From contig NZ_CP146022.1 of assembly GCF_036967205.1 (NCBI RefSeq), positions 310,001 to 374,000 on the forward strand: 64,000 nucleotides of DNA, in the 5' to 3' direction. The DNA is from Streptomyces sp. Q6 (GTDB taxonomy: Bacteria; Actinomycetota; Actinomycetes; Streptomycetales; Streptomycetaceae). The notes below the pieces were generated by a model. The model was given only the letters and a program-made list of their open reading frames with translations, searched no databases and had not been told where the DNA came from. A program made the position numbers and the translations under genes. Numbering within the stretch: the first letter of the stretch is position 1; each line of letters begins with the position of its first letter. Below, piece by piece: positions 8,290 to 17,343 of the stretch.

Positions 8290-8901
8290 CTACAGCTCGG
8301 CGCATCCCGTCACCGCCCGCGCGTGGCCGCGGATGAGGCGCTGGGCCTCGGTCCGGGTCAGGGCGGCGTTGCGGCTGACGATGTGCAGGCCGTAGCCGTC
8401 CTCCAGAGCGACCAGGTTGCTGGCCAGATCGTGCACGGATGCCGTCAGGGTGAACGCGCCGGTCGCGGCGCCGACTTCGAGCACGGTGGTGTACAGGCCG
8501 ACCTCGCTGGCGAACAGTGACGCCATCAGTTCGGCGTGCCCGGCGCTGCGGTCGGCGCGGCCGTGCAGTTCGTACAGCAGTCCGTGCGTGGCGTCGTCAG
8601 GAGCGGACGGCAGTCCCGAGGCGATCAGCGCGCGCAGCCGCGCCACCGGGTCGGCCACATCGTCGGTGACCGCGTGCCGGGCCGTCAGGAAGCGTGCGAC
8701 GGCGCCCCGGTGCACCTCGAGGACCAGGTCGTCCAGCTCCGGGTAGTAGTAGAGGACCGACCCGGCGGACATGCCGGCCTCCGCGGCGATGTCCTTGATG
8801 CGCAGGCCTTCCAGGCCCCGCTCCGTGATGGCCCGCCCCGCCGCGTCCACGAGCGCCTCGCGCCGTGCGGTCTGGTTCTTCGGTCTCCCCGGTTTTCCCA
8901 T
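8290..8901 (-). CDS. TetR-family transcriptional regulator
   Basis: 203 aa, ATG 8901. N-terminal DNA-binding domain with RREALVDAAGRAITERG and IKDIAAEAGMSAGSVLYYYP, the standard TetR helix-turn-helix, then a helical ligand-binding domain. It is divergent from the NCS1 permease operon with 131 bp between starts, so it is the likely repressor of that operon. An inverted repeat at 8980-8997 is the best operator candidate. Confidence 0.9.
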   Translation of the reverse strand: MGKPGRPKNQTARREALVDAAGRAITERGLEGLRIKDIAAEAGMSAGSVLYYYPELDDLVLEVHRGAVARFLTARHAVTDDVADPVARLRALIASGLPSAPDDATHGLLYELHGRADRSAGHAELMASLFASEVGLYTTVLEVGAATGAFTLTASVHDLASNLVALEDGYGLHIVSRNAALTRTEAQRLIRGHARAVTGCAEL

Positions 8902-8979
8902 GCGGTTAATTCTCTGTTACGCCGTTCAGATAAAGCAAGCAGATCCTGGCCAACCCATTGACGTGTTCCTCACGCATTG

Positions 8980-8997
8980 TTTGAATCCAGGCTCAAA
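8980..8997. promoter_or_regulatory. candidate TetR operator
   Basis: TTTGA-N8-TCAAA, an inverted repeat with 5-bp arms, lies between the TetR gene and the permease operon, 35 bp before the permease ATG. Position fits an operator blocking the permease promoter; the arms are short so this is tentative. Confidence 0.35.
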
Positions 8998-9032
8998 GAA
9001 CTGGTTCCACCGGATCGCCTCACGGAGACGAC

Positions 9033-10472
9033 ATGGACAGTCAGCCAGCTCGACCGCCCGGCGATGACCTCACCCCGGGCCCCGAGCGCATCGAACGCCG
9101 CACCATCGACGTGGTTCCCGAGGACGAGCGCCACGGCCGCACCCGCGACCTGTTCACCATCTGGTTCAGCGCCAACCTGGGCCCGCTCACCGTCGTCACC
9201 GGCGCCCTGGCGCCCACCGCCTTCGGGCTCTCCTTCTACTGGAGCCTGGCCGCCCTGCTCGTCGGGCATCTCGGCGGCGGCTTCCTCATGGCGCTGCACT
9301 CGGCGCAGGGGCCGCAGCTCGGGGTGCCCCAGATGATCCAGAGCCGCGGCCAGTTCGGCAGCGTCGGCGCTCTCGCCGTGGTGCTCGTCGTGATCGTCAT
9401 GTACCAGGGCTTCTTCGCGTCGAACCTGGTCGTGGGGGCGCAGTCGCTCGGGCAGGTCACCCCGCTCGGCGAGGGCACCGGCGTGCTGCTGTGCGCGGTG
9501 GTCAGCCTCGCGGTCGCGGTCGTCGGCTACCGCCTGATGCACCGCATCGGCGCCTGGACCACCTGGGCGTTCGGCGCGATCCAGGTCGTCGGCGCCGTCT
9601 ACCTGTTCGCGGGCGGCCTGCCCTCGGACTTCCTGACCTCCGGCGGCTTCAGCGTCGCCGGGTTCCTCGGGATGGTGTCCGTCGGCGCGCTCTGGCAGAT
9701 CGCCTACGCGCCCTACGTCTCCGACTACTCCCGCTACATGCCCGCCCATCGGGCCGGCGTCCGCTCCACCCTGTGGTGCACGTACGCGGGCTGCGTCCTC
9801 GGCAGCGTGCTGCCGATGGTGGTCGGCGCGGCGATCGGCATCGCGGGCGACGGCGACCCGATCGCCGCCCTCCACCACCTCCTGGGCTCCACGCTCGGTC
9901 AACTCACGCTGTGGAGCTTCGCGTTGGTCACCATGCTGACCAATTCCATGAACCTGTACGGGGCGGTGCTCTGCGCCGTCACCGCGGTGCAGACCTTCGC
10001 GCACCGCTGGCTGCCCCGCGCCACCGGGCGCGCGGTGATCGGTGCGGCCCTGACCGCCCTCTCGGTCGCGCTCGCCCTGGCACTCGCCGACAGCTTCATG
10101 ACGAACTACCTGAACCTGATCTACGTCCTGCAGTACGTCCTGATCCCCTGGACGGCGATCAACCTGGTCGACTTCTATCTGATCCGGCACGGCGCGTACG
10201 ACGTACCGTCCTTCTTCGCCCGCGACGGCGGCGTCTACGGCCGCTGGAACGTCACGGCCCTCGCCGTCTACGCGATCGGCATCCTCGCCGAGATCCCGTT
10301 CATGGCGCAGTCCCTCTACACGGGCCCGCTGGCCCACGCCCTCGGTGACACCGACCTCGGCTGGATCGCGGGCCTGGTCGTCACCGTCCCCCTCTACTGG
10401 CTGCTCGCGGCCCGCAGCACGCACCGCGACACCCCCGCGCCCGCACCGATCACAGGAGTGCCCGCAGCATGA
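9033..10472 (+). CDS. NCS1-family purine/pyrimidine-type permease
   Basis: 479 aa, about 12 membrane helices. ATG 9033 with CGGAG upstream. The family is recognised from the early IWFSANLGPLTVVTGAL segment, the GPQLGVPQMIQSRGQFG loop and WQIAYAPYVSDYSRYMP. NCS1 carriers import cytosine, uracil, hydantoins, allantoin or related compounds with H+ or Na+. It heads a five-gene operon; overlap with the aldehyde dehydrogenase is 4 nt. The co-encoded enzymes suggest an N-acylated or ring-derived amino compound, but the substrate cannot be named. Confidence 0.85.
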   Translation: MDSQPARPPGDDLTPGPERIERRTIDVVPEDERHGRTRDLFTIWFSANLGPLTVVTGALAPTAFGLSFYWSLAALLVGHLGGGFLMALHSAQGPQLGVPQMIQSRGQFGSVGALAVVLVVIVMYQGFFASNLVVGAQSLGQVTPLGEGTGVLLCAVVSLAVAVVGYRLMHRIGAWTTWAFGAIQVVGAVYLFAGGLPSDFLTSGGFSVAGFLGMVSVGALWQIAYAPYVSDYSRYMPAHRAGVRSTLWCTYAGCVLGSVLPMVVGAAIGIAGDGDPIAALHHLLGSTLGQLTLWSFALVTMLTNSMNLYGAVLCAVTAVQTFAHRWLPRATGRAVIGAALTALSVALALALADSFMTNYLNLIYVLQYVLIPWTAINLVDFYLIRHGAYDVPSFFARDGGVYGRWNVTALAVYAIGILAEIPFMAQSLYTGPLAHALGDTDLGWIAGLVVTVPLYWLLAARSTHRDTPAPAPITGVPAA

Positions 10473-11944
10473 CCCACACGCACCAGGACTGGGCGACGCT
10501 CGCCCGTCACCTCACGCCGCGCACCCGGGCGTTCATCGACGGCGACTGGCGTGACGCGCGCTCCGGCGAGACCTTCGCCACCGTCGACCCGGCCACCGGA
10601 CGCACCGTCGCGGAGGTCGCCTCCTGCGACACCCCGGACGTCGACGACGCCGTGCGCGCGGCGCGCCGCAGCTTCGAGGCCGGTGACTGGTCACGGGCGG
10701 ACGCCGCGGTCCGCAAGCGCGTACTGCTGCGGCTCGCCGCGCTGATCGAGGAGAACGGCCGCGAACTGGCCCTCCTGGACACGCTCGACATGGGCAAGCC
10801 GATCGCCGAGTCCTACGGCACCGACGTACCCGGCGCGGCCGGAGTCTTCGCCTGGTACGCCGAGGCCGCCGACAAGCTCTACGACGAGGTGGCACCGGCG
10901 CCGCCCGGCAACCTGGCTCTCGTACGACGCGTGCCGCTCGGCGTCGTCGGCGCGGTCGTCCCGTGGAACTTCCCGCTGGACATGGCGAGCTGGAAGCTGG
11001 CTCCCGCACTCGCGGCGGGCAACAGCGTCGTCCTCAAGCCCGCCGAGCAGTCCCCGCTGTCCGCGCTGCGGCTGGCGGAGCTGGCGGCGGAGGCGGGGCT
11101 CCCGGCCGGCGTGCTCAACGTCGTGCCCGGCCTCGGCGAGCGCGCGGGCCAGGCGCTCGGCCGCCACCACGACGTGGACACCCTCGCCTTCACCGGCTCC
11201 ACGGCGACGGCCCGCCGCTTCCTCGCCTACGCCGCCGAGTCGAACCTCAAGCAGGTGTGGCCGGAGGCCGGCGGCAAGAGCCCGAACCTCGTGTTCGCCG
11301 ATGCCGACCTGGAGACGGCGGCCGCCCGCGCCGCCGCGGGGTTCGCCTACAACTCCGGGCAGGTCTGCTCCGCCAACACCCGGCTGCTCGTGGAGCGTTC
11401 GGTGGCCGAGGAGTTCACGGCGCGCGTCGCCGAACACACCGCGTCGTTCGCGCCCGGCGACCCCCTCGACCCCGCCACGACATTGGGCCCGCTCGTCGAC
11501 GAGGCGCAGGCCGTCCGGGTGCTCAAGGCAGTCGCCGAGTCCGGCGGCACCGTGGTGTGCGGCGGCACGCGCCCGGACCGCCACGGCGCCTACGTCCACC
11601 CGACGATCGTCACCGGACTCGCCCCCGACGCCCCGCTGGCCCGCGAGGAACTCTTCGGACCGGTCCTCACCGTGCACGCCTTCGACACCGAGGCCGAGGC
11701 GGTCCGGCTGGCCGACGACTCCCCGTACGGGCTCGCGGCCTCCGTCTGGACCCGCGACCTGGCCCGCGCCCACCGCACCGCCGAAGCCCTCCGCGCGGGC
11801 ACGGTCTCGGTCAACACCGTCGACGCGCTGTCCCCGGCGACCCCCTTCGGCGGGTTCAAGCAGTCCGGCTACGGCCGCGACCTCTCGCTGCACTCCTTCG
11901 ACAAGTACACGGGCCTGAAGACGACGTGGGTGAGCTACGGATGA
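10469..11944 (+). CDS. NAD(P)-dependent aldehyde dehydrogenase
   Basis: 491 aa. ATG 10469 overlaps the permease stop. Cofactor motifs PWNF (165-168) and FTGST (241-245), general-base Glu266 in PEAGGK and nucleophile Cys300 in NSGQVCSAN are all present, so it should be active. The motif is EAGGK rather than the usual ELGGK. Overall type resembles gamma-aminobutyraldehyde/PuuC-like enzymes. In this operon it would oxidise the semialdehyde produced by the class III aminotransferase. Its stop overlaps the next ATG by 4 nt. Confidence 0.9.
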   Translation: MTHTHQDWATLARHLTPRTRAFIDGDWRDARSGETFATVDPATGRTVAEVASCDTPDVDDAVRAARRSFEAGDWSRADAAVRKRVLLRLAALIEENGRELALLDTLDMGKPIAESYGTDVPGAAGVFAWYAEAADKLYDEVAPAPPGNLALVRRVPLGVVGAVVPWNFPLDMASWKLAPALAAGNSVVLKPAEQSPLSALRLAELAAEAGLPAGVLNVVPGLGERAGQALGRHHDVDTLAFTGSTATARRFLAYAAESNLKQVWPEAGGKSPNLVFADADLETAAARAAAGFAYNSGQVCSANTRLLVERSVAEEFTARVAEHTASFAPGDPLDPATTLGPLVDEAQAVRVLKAVAESGGTVVCGGTRPDRHGAYVHPTIVTGLAPDAPLAREELFGPVLTVHAFDTEAEAVRLADDSPYGLAASVWTRDLARAHRTAEALRAGTVSVNTVDALSPATPFGGFKQSGYGRDLSLHSFDKYTGLKTTWVSYG

Positions 11945-13269
11945 GCGGGCACGACACTCAGCGGCTCCTGGCCGAACTCGACCGCCGCCGCGACGATCTG
12001 GTGGCGCTCACGGCCGAACTCGTCGCCTTCGACACCACCGTGCGGGGCTCCGCCGACGAGCGGCACCGCGCCGAGCACGACCTCCAGGACCACCTCGCCG
12101 CCCGGCTGCGCGCGGCGGGCGCCACGGTCGACGTCGTCACCCCGCGACCGTCCGACCTGCCGCACTCCCCGCAGACCCCGCCGGGCCTCGGCTTCGACGG
12201 GCGCCCTCAGCTCATCGCCCGGTTCCCCGGCACGGGCGGCGGCCGCTCCCTCCTCTTCAACGGCCACATCGACGTCGTCTCGGCGGAACCCCGCCAGGCG
12301 TGGAGCAGCGACCCGTTCCGCGCCGAGGTCCGCGACGGGCGCCTGTACGGCCGCGGCACCTGTGACATGAAGGGCGGCATCGCCGCCATGGTGATCGCCG
12401 CCGAGACCCTCGCGGCCCTCGGCATCCGGCTCCCCGGCGACCTGCTGGTCAACACCGTCACCGACGAGGAGTGGAACGGCGCCGGCACCCTCGCCTCCCT
12501 CGCGTACGGGGTGAAGGCGGACGCGGCGATCGTCCCCGAGCCCACCGACCTGAACGTCGTCACCGCCCAACGCGGCATCCTGGGCGGCACGTTGAGCGTC
12601 GAGGGGCGTCCCGGGCACGCCGAGCACCCGCCCGGCGACTGGCGCTCGGGCGGCGCGGTCAACGCCATCGAGAAGACCCTGCCCGCGCTCGCCGCGCTCC
12701 AGGCGCTGCGCGAGCGCTGGGCCGACGATCCGGCGCACACCCATCCCCTGCTCCCGCCGCCGTCGATCGTGCCCACCACCATCAAGGGCGGCGAGTGGTG
12801 GGTGACGTATCCGGCGTCGTGCGAGGTGTGCCTGGACATCACCTATCTCCCGGTGCAGGCCGACGGCGGCGGCTGGGCGAGCTCGGTGCGGGCCGAGATC
12901 GAGGCGGCCGTGCAGGACGCCTGCGCCGCCGACGGCTGGCTCGCGGCGCACCCGCCCCGCTTCACCTGGGACACCGAACTGCCACCCGCCGAAGTGCACC
13001 GAACCCACCCCGTCGTGACGGCACTTGAGAGCGCGGCCGTCGCCCTCGGCCGGGCGCCGCGCGTCCTCGGCGAGCCGTCCTGGACCGACGCGGCCACCCT
13101 CACCCGGCTCGCCGACACCCCCGCCGTCTGCCTCGGCCCGACCGCGACCAGGCCCGACGGCTCCCCGACCCTCCACACCATCGACGAGTACATCGAGGTC
13201 GACGACCTGCTGGCCACGGCGAAGGCCCTGGCGCTGGCCGCACTCGACCTCACGGCACCCGCAGCCTGA
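11941..13269 (+). CDS. M20/ArgE-DapE family deacylase
   Basis: 442 aa. ATG 11941 overlaps the aldehyde dehydrogenase stop (ATGA). Metal ligands: GHIDVV at 108-113 (His109), GRGTCDMKGG (Asp142) and DEEW with the catalytic Glu pair at 176-177. This is the ArgE/DapE branch, distinct from the M20D enzyme at 6008-7150. It removes an acyl group from an amine or amino acid, yielding a free amino group for the aminotransferase encoded 22 bp downstream. The exact acyl substrate is unknown. Confidence 0.85.
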   Translation: MSGHDTQRLLAELDRRRDDLVALTAELVAFDTTVRGSADERHRAEHDLQDHLAARLRAAGATVDVVTPRPSDLPHSPQTPPGLGFDGRPQLIARFPGTGGGRSLLFNGHIDVVSAEPRQAWSSDPFRAEVRDGRLYGRGTCDMKGGIAAMVIAAETLAALGIRLPGDLLVNTVTDEEWNGAGTLASLAYGVKADAAIVPEPTDLNVVTAQRGILGGTLSVEGRPGHAEHPPGDWRSGGAVNAIEKTLPALAALQALRERWADDPAHTHPLLPPPSIVPTTIKGGEWWVTYPASCEVCLDITYLPVQADGGGWASSVRAEIEAAVQDACAADGWLAAHPPRFTWDTELPPAEVHRTHPVVTALESAAVALGRAPRVLGEPSWTDAATLTRLADTPAVCLGPTATRPDGSPTLHTIDEYIEVDDLLATAKALALAALDLTAPAA

Positions 13270-13291
13270 CCCGTACGGAAGGACATCCCCC

Positions 13292-14647
13292 ATGAACGAC
13301 CAGGACCACCAGAGCCTCCTGGCGGCCGACCGCGCCCACATCATCCACCCCTATCTCCCCGGCACCACCGAGGAGCGGGTGATCATGACGGCCGGGTCCG
13401 GCTGTCGGCTGAGCGACTCCGAGGGCCGGAGCTACCTCGACGCCACCGGCGGCCTCTGGCTCGCCCAAGTGGGCCACGGCCGGACCGAGTTGGCCGACGT
13501 CGCCCACGAGCAGATGAAGAAGCTGGAGTACTTCACCAGCTTCTGGGAGTTCTCCAACGACCGGGCGATCGAGCTCGCCACGCGCCTCGCCTCGCTGGCC
13601 CCGGACCCGCTGAACCACGTGTACTTCACGTCCGGCGGCTCGGAGGGCAACGAGGCCGCGATCAAGATGGCCCGCTACTACCACCACCGGCGCGGCGACA
13701 CCGACCGCACCTGGATCCTGGCCCGCGACAAGGCGTATCACGGCATCGGTTACGGGGGCGGCTCGGCCACCGGATTCCCGGTGTACCACGAGGGCTTCGC
13801 CCCGATGATGCCGCACGTCTCGCACCTCACCCCGCCGTGGCCGTACCGGACCGAGCTGTACGCGGGAGAGGACCCCACCGACTTCCTGATCCGGGAGCTG
13901 GAGGAGCGCATCGCCGAGATCGGCGCCGGCAACATCGCGGCGATGATCGGCGAGCCCATCATGGGCGTCGGCGGCATGCTCGTCCCGCCGGCCGACTACT
14001 GGCCCCGGGTGCGCGAGGTCCTCGACCGGCACGGCATCCTGCTGATCTTCGACGAGGTCGTCACCGCGTACGGACGCGTGGGCGAGTGGTTCGCCGCGCA
14101 GTACTTCGGTGTCACCCCCGACATCATCGTCACCGCCAAGGGCATCACCTCCGGGTACGTACCGCTCGGCGCCCTGATGGTCGCGGACCACGTCACCGAG
14201 GTGCTCCTGCGCGACCACGGCTTCCCCATGGGCTACACGTACAACGGCCACCCGGTCGCCACGGCCGTCGCCCTCGCCAACCTCGATCTCATCGAGAAGG
14301 AGGGGCTGCTCGCCCGCGCCACCGGTCTCGGCGCGTTCCTGCACGCGGAGCTCCAGAGCCGGCTGGGTGACCTGCCGATCGTCGGTGAGATCCGCTCGGT
14401 CGGCATGATGCTCGCCGTCGAACTGGTCGCCGACCGCGCCACCCGCGCCCCGCTGCCCCTGGACCCGGACCGGATGCCGCACGATGTCATCCGCCGCGAG
14501 ACCGGCGTCATCGTCCGCGACTCCGCCCACAGCCTGGTCCTCTCCCCGCCCCTGATCATGACCGAGGCCGAGGCGAAGGAAGCGGCCTCCGCCCTGCACA
14601 GTGTCCTGGAACGCACCACGCCCACCGGCGAGATCCGTTCCGCCTGA
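13292..14647 (+). CDS. class III PLP-dependent aminotransferase (omega-amino acid type)
   Basis: 451 aa. ATG 13292 with GGAAGG upstream. SGGSEGNEAA (from 114) binds the PLP phosphate, DEVV (Asp254) contacts the pyridine nitrogen and Lys283 in TAKGITSG forms the Schiff base. Length and motifs fit beta-alanine:pyruvate-type and related omega-transaminases. The reaction gives a semialdehyde, matching the aldehyde dehydrogenase in the operon. A good terminator-like hairpin follows at 14657-14688, but the APC permease gene continues in the same direction 125 bp on. Confidence 0.9.
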   Translation: MNDQDHQSLLAADRAHIIHPYLPGTTEERVIMTAGSGCRLSDSEGRSYLDATGGLWLAQVGHGRTELADVAHEQMKKLEYFTSFWEFSNDRAIELATRLASLAPDPLNHVYFTSGGSEGNEAAIKMARYYHHRRGDTDRTWILARDKAYHGIGYGGGSATGFPVYHEGFAPMMPHVSHLTPPWPYRTELYAGEDPTDFLIRELEERIAEIGAGNIAAMIGEPIMGVGGMLVPPADYWPRVREVLDRHGILLIFDEVVTAYGRVGEWFAAQYFGVTPDIIVTAKGITSGYVPLGALMVADHVTEVLLRDHGFPMGYTYNGHPVATAVALANLDLIEKEGLLARATGLGAFLHAELQSRLGDLPIVGEIRSVGMMLAVELVADRATRAPLPLDPDRMPHDVIRRETGVIVRDSAHSLVLSPPLIMTEAEAKEAASALHSVLERTTPTGEIRSA

Positions 14648-14656
14648 CGCCCTCCG

Positions 14657-14688
14657 CCGGGGAGGCCGACCCCCGTCGGTCTCCCCGG
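14657..14688 (+). terminator. hairpin after aminotransferase gene
   Basis: 14-bp stem with a single G-T wobble (arms 14657-14670 and 14675-14688) and a 4-nt loop, starting 10 nt after the stop. No T-run follows, as is common in Streptomyces. Confidence 0.6.
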
Positions 14689-14772
14689 CCGCTCCCCCGA
14701 CACGGCCCCCACCCGTCACCGCGCCCGCACGCGCTCCCCCGCAGTCCCCGCCTCCCGTCCTAGGAACTGCCC

Positions 14773-16248
14773 GTGTCCTCCGACATGACCTCCTCCGCCC
14801 CTCCCACGTCGCCACCCACCGCCGGTCTGCAACGCAGCCTCAAGCGGTTCGACATCACCGCGATGGCCATCGCGGCGGTGATCTCCTTCGACACCGTCGG
14901 CCAGATCGCCACCGGCGGCGGCGAGGCCGCCACCTGGACCGCGGTCATCGCGCTGTTCTTCCTCATCCCCTACGCCCTGCTGTTCGCCGAGACCGGCGCC
15001 GCGTTCCCGCAGGAGGGCGGCCCCTATGTGTGGGTCAAACTCGCGCTCGGCCGGCCCGCGGCCGTTCTGACCACGCTCTTCTACTGGGTGACCAACCCGA
15101 TCTGGCTGGGCGGTTCGCTGGTCTTCCTCGCCGCGGAGACATGGGACGGATTCGTCTTCCACCTGGGCTCAGGGACGTTCGCCGACTACACGTTCAAGCT
15201 GCTCTTCGTCTGGGCCGCCATCCTCACCGCCGTCGTCTCCCTGCGGCGCGGCAAGTGGATCACCACCGCGGGCGCCCTGGTGAAGGTCCTCTGCCTGGTG
15301 CTGTTCACCGCCACCGCCGTGCTCTACGGCGTCGAGCACGGGTTCCAGGGGCTCACCGACGCCCGGTTCACCCCGACCACGGCCGGCTTCCTCGGCCTCG
15401 TCCCCATCCTGCTGTTCGCGTACGTCGGCTTCGAGGCGCCGAACGCGGCCGGTGAGGAGATGCACAACCCGCAGCGCGATGTGCCCGCGGCGCTGGGGCG
15501 TTCCGCGGCCGTCGCCGCCTGCTGCTACCTGCTGCCCGTCCTCGCGCTCCTGGCCGTCGCGCCCGCCGGGAAGGTCACCGGCATCGGCGGGTTCATGGAG
15601 GGCGCCCGGCTCGTCTTCTCCGTGTACGGCGGCGCGGCAGGACCGCTGCTCACCCTCACCGCGGTCATGTTCGTCTTCGCGCTCCTCACCCAGGGCAGCG
15701 CCTGGATGATCGTCAGCGACCGCATGCAGGCGATGGCCGCGGCCGACGGGGGCTTCTTCTCCCGTTCCCTCGGCGTCTTCCATCCCCGGCTCGGCACGCC
15801 CGTGCGCACGAACCTGCTCTCGGGGGCCGTCGCCACCGTGTTCATGCTGGCCGCCATGCGACTCGCCGACGGCGACGCCGCCGCCGTCTTCGCGGTCGTG
15901 CTCACCGTGGCCGTCACCACGCTGCTGCTGTCGTACCTGGTGGTCGTCCCGGCCCTGGTGCTGCTCCGGCTCCGCCGCCCCGACGCCGTACGTCCCTTCC
16001 GGGTCCCGTTCGGCAACCCGGGGTTCCTGATCTGCGCGGGCCTGGTCTACGCCTGGATCCTGATCGGCTCCTGGTCGGCGCTCTTCCCCGGCGTCCTGGA
16101 GAGCGTGGTCGGCCTCGACTACGACTTCCACGAGGTGTGGGGGGTCTCCCGTGCCGCGTTCGAGGCGTTCACGCTGGGCACGGTCGTCGTGCTGCTGCTC
16201 GTCGGCGCCGCGGGCCTGGCGGTCGCCCGCCGCGAACGCGCCCGCTAG
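14773..16248 (+). CDS. APC-superfamily amino acid/amine permease
   Basis: 491 aa, about 12 membrane helices. GTG 14773 follows AGGA at proper distance. The N-terminal FDITAMAIAAVISFDTVGQ segment, ETGAAFPQEGGPYVW and FAYVGFEAPNAAGEEM are typical of the APC/GABA permease group. It probably imports the amine or amino acid used by the operon upstream, or exports a product. The stop codon TAG (16246-16248) lies inside a CTAG that was used as the insertion site of an IS481 element, so the protein end is intact although mobile DNA begins at the very next base. Confidence 0.85.
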   Translation: MSSDMTSSAPPTSPPTAGLQRSLKRFDITAMAIAAVISFDTVGQIATGGGEAATWTAVIALFFLIPYALLFAETGAAFPQEGGPYVWVKLALGRPAAVLTTLFYWVTNPIWLGGSLVFLAAETWDGFVFHLGSGTFADYTFKLLFVWAAILTAVVSLRRGKWITTAGALVKVLCLVLFTATAVLYGVEHGFQGLTDARFTPTTAGFLGLVPILLFAYVGFEAPNAAGEEMHNPQRDVPAALGRSAAVAACCYLLPVLALLAVAPAGKVTGIGGFMEGARLVFSVYGGAAGPLLTLTAVMFVFALLTQGSAWMIVSDRMQAMAAADGGFFSRSLGVFHPRLGTPVRTNLLSGAVATVFMLAAMRLADGDAAAVFAVVLTVAVTTLLLSYLVVVPALVLLRLRRPDAVRPFRVPFGNPGFLICAGLVYAWILIGSWSALFPGVLESVVGLDYDFHEVWGVSRAAFEAFTLGTVVVLLLVGAAGLAVARRERAR

Positions 16249-17302
16249 GTGTATTGATCACGAGCGTTGTTGACAGTCGTCGGGCTTGATCATGGCGAAG
16301 ACCTCCGATGTGGTGGAGCTGTCTAGGACTGCACCACACGGAGGTCTTCGTGTCCCACCGTAATGCCCGGCTGACCGTGCACGGCAGGCGCCTGCTGGTC
16401 GAACGTGTCGCGTCCGGCCGTCCCGTCGCCCATGTCGCCGCCGAGATGGGCATCTCGCGGGCGACCGCCCATAAATGGCTCCGGCGGTGGCGAGCCGAGG
16501 GCGGGGCGGGCCTGGCCGACCGCTCCAGCAGGCCTTTGACGACACCGCATCGGACCCCGGCGAGCATCGAGGCCGACGTCTGCCGGCTGCGGACCGACCG
16601 CAAGCTCGGGCCGGCCCGGATCGGCCCGATCCTGGGACTGCCCGCCTCGACCGTGCACCGCGTTCTGACCCGCCACCGGCTGAACCGGCTGTCCTGGATC
16701 GACCGGCCGACCGGCACCGTGATCCGCCGTTACGAACGCGACCGGCCCGGCGAACTGATCCACATCGACGTGAAGAAACTCGGCCGGATTCCCGACGGCG
16801 GCGGCCACAAGGCCCTGGGCCGCCAGGCCGGCCGCGTCACCCGCAACAACATGGGTTACGACTACATCCACTCGGCCGTCGACGACCACTCCCGCCTCGC
16901 CTACAGCGAGATCCACCCGGACGAGAAGGCCGCGACCTGCGCGGCCTTCCTCACCCGCGCGGCCGCGTTCTTCGCCGAGATGGGCATCACCCGCATCGAA
17001 CGCGTGCTGACGGACAACGCCTGGGCCTACCGCAAGGGCCTGGCCTGGAAGAACGTCCTGGCCGAACTCGGCGCGAGTGGCAAGCTCACCCGCGCCTACC
17101 GGCCCCAGACCAACGGCAAGGTCGAACGCTTCAACCGCACCCTGCTCGAGGAATGGGCCTACCAGCGGCTCTACACCACCAACGACGAACGCACCGCGGC
17201 CCTGGCAGACTTCCTGCACACCTACAACCACCACCGCAGCCACACCGCACTCGGCGGCCAGCCACCCATCACCCGCGTCAACAACCCTGCGGGTCAATAC
17301 AG
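16249..17302 (+). mobile_element. IS481-family insertion sequence, apparently complete
   Basis: Ends are imperfect inverted repeats: TGTATTGA at 16250-16257 and TCAATACA at 17294-17301, with further matches inward (GTTGTT). CTAG directly flanks both sides (16245-16248 and 17303-17306), the expected target duplication for a family whose founder inserts at NCTAGN. The left CTAG holds the permease stop codon; the right CTAG holds the transposase stop and was itself hit by the next IS. Confidence 0.85.
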
Positions 17303-17306
17303 CTAG
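16350..17306 (+). CDS. IS481-family DDE transposase
   Basis: 318 aa, the normal family size. GTG 16350 gives the natural start VSHRNARLTVHGRRLL; an upstream in-frame ATG (16308) lies in the terminal region and is less likely. Helix-turn-helix VAAEMGISRATAHKWL, then the rve catalytic core: Asp in HIDVKKLG, Asp in LTDNAWAYR, Glu in KVERFNRTLLEEWAY. It looks functional. Its last codon and stop (AGC TAG) are completed by the flanking CTAG target duplication, not by the element itself. Confidence 0.9.
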   Translation: MSHRNARLTVHGRRLLVERVASGRPVAHVAAEMGISRATAHKWLRRWRAEGGAGLADRSSRPLTTPHRTPASIEADVCRLRTDRKLGPARIGPILGLPASTVHRVLTRHRLNRLSWIDRPTGTVIRRYERDRPGELIHIDVKKLGRIPDGGGHKALGRQAGRVTRNNMGYDYIHSAVDDHSRLAYSEIHPDEKAATCAAFLTRAAAFFAEMGITRIERVLTDNAWAYRKGLAWKNVLAELGASGKLTRAYRPQTNGKVERFNRTLLEEWAYQRLYTTNDERTAALADFLHTYNHHRSHTALGGQPPITRVNNPAGQYS

Positions 17307-17343
17307 GGCGTTTCTTTCGGATCATCTAATCGTTGGTTGATGT

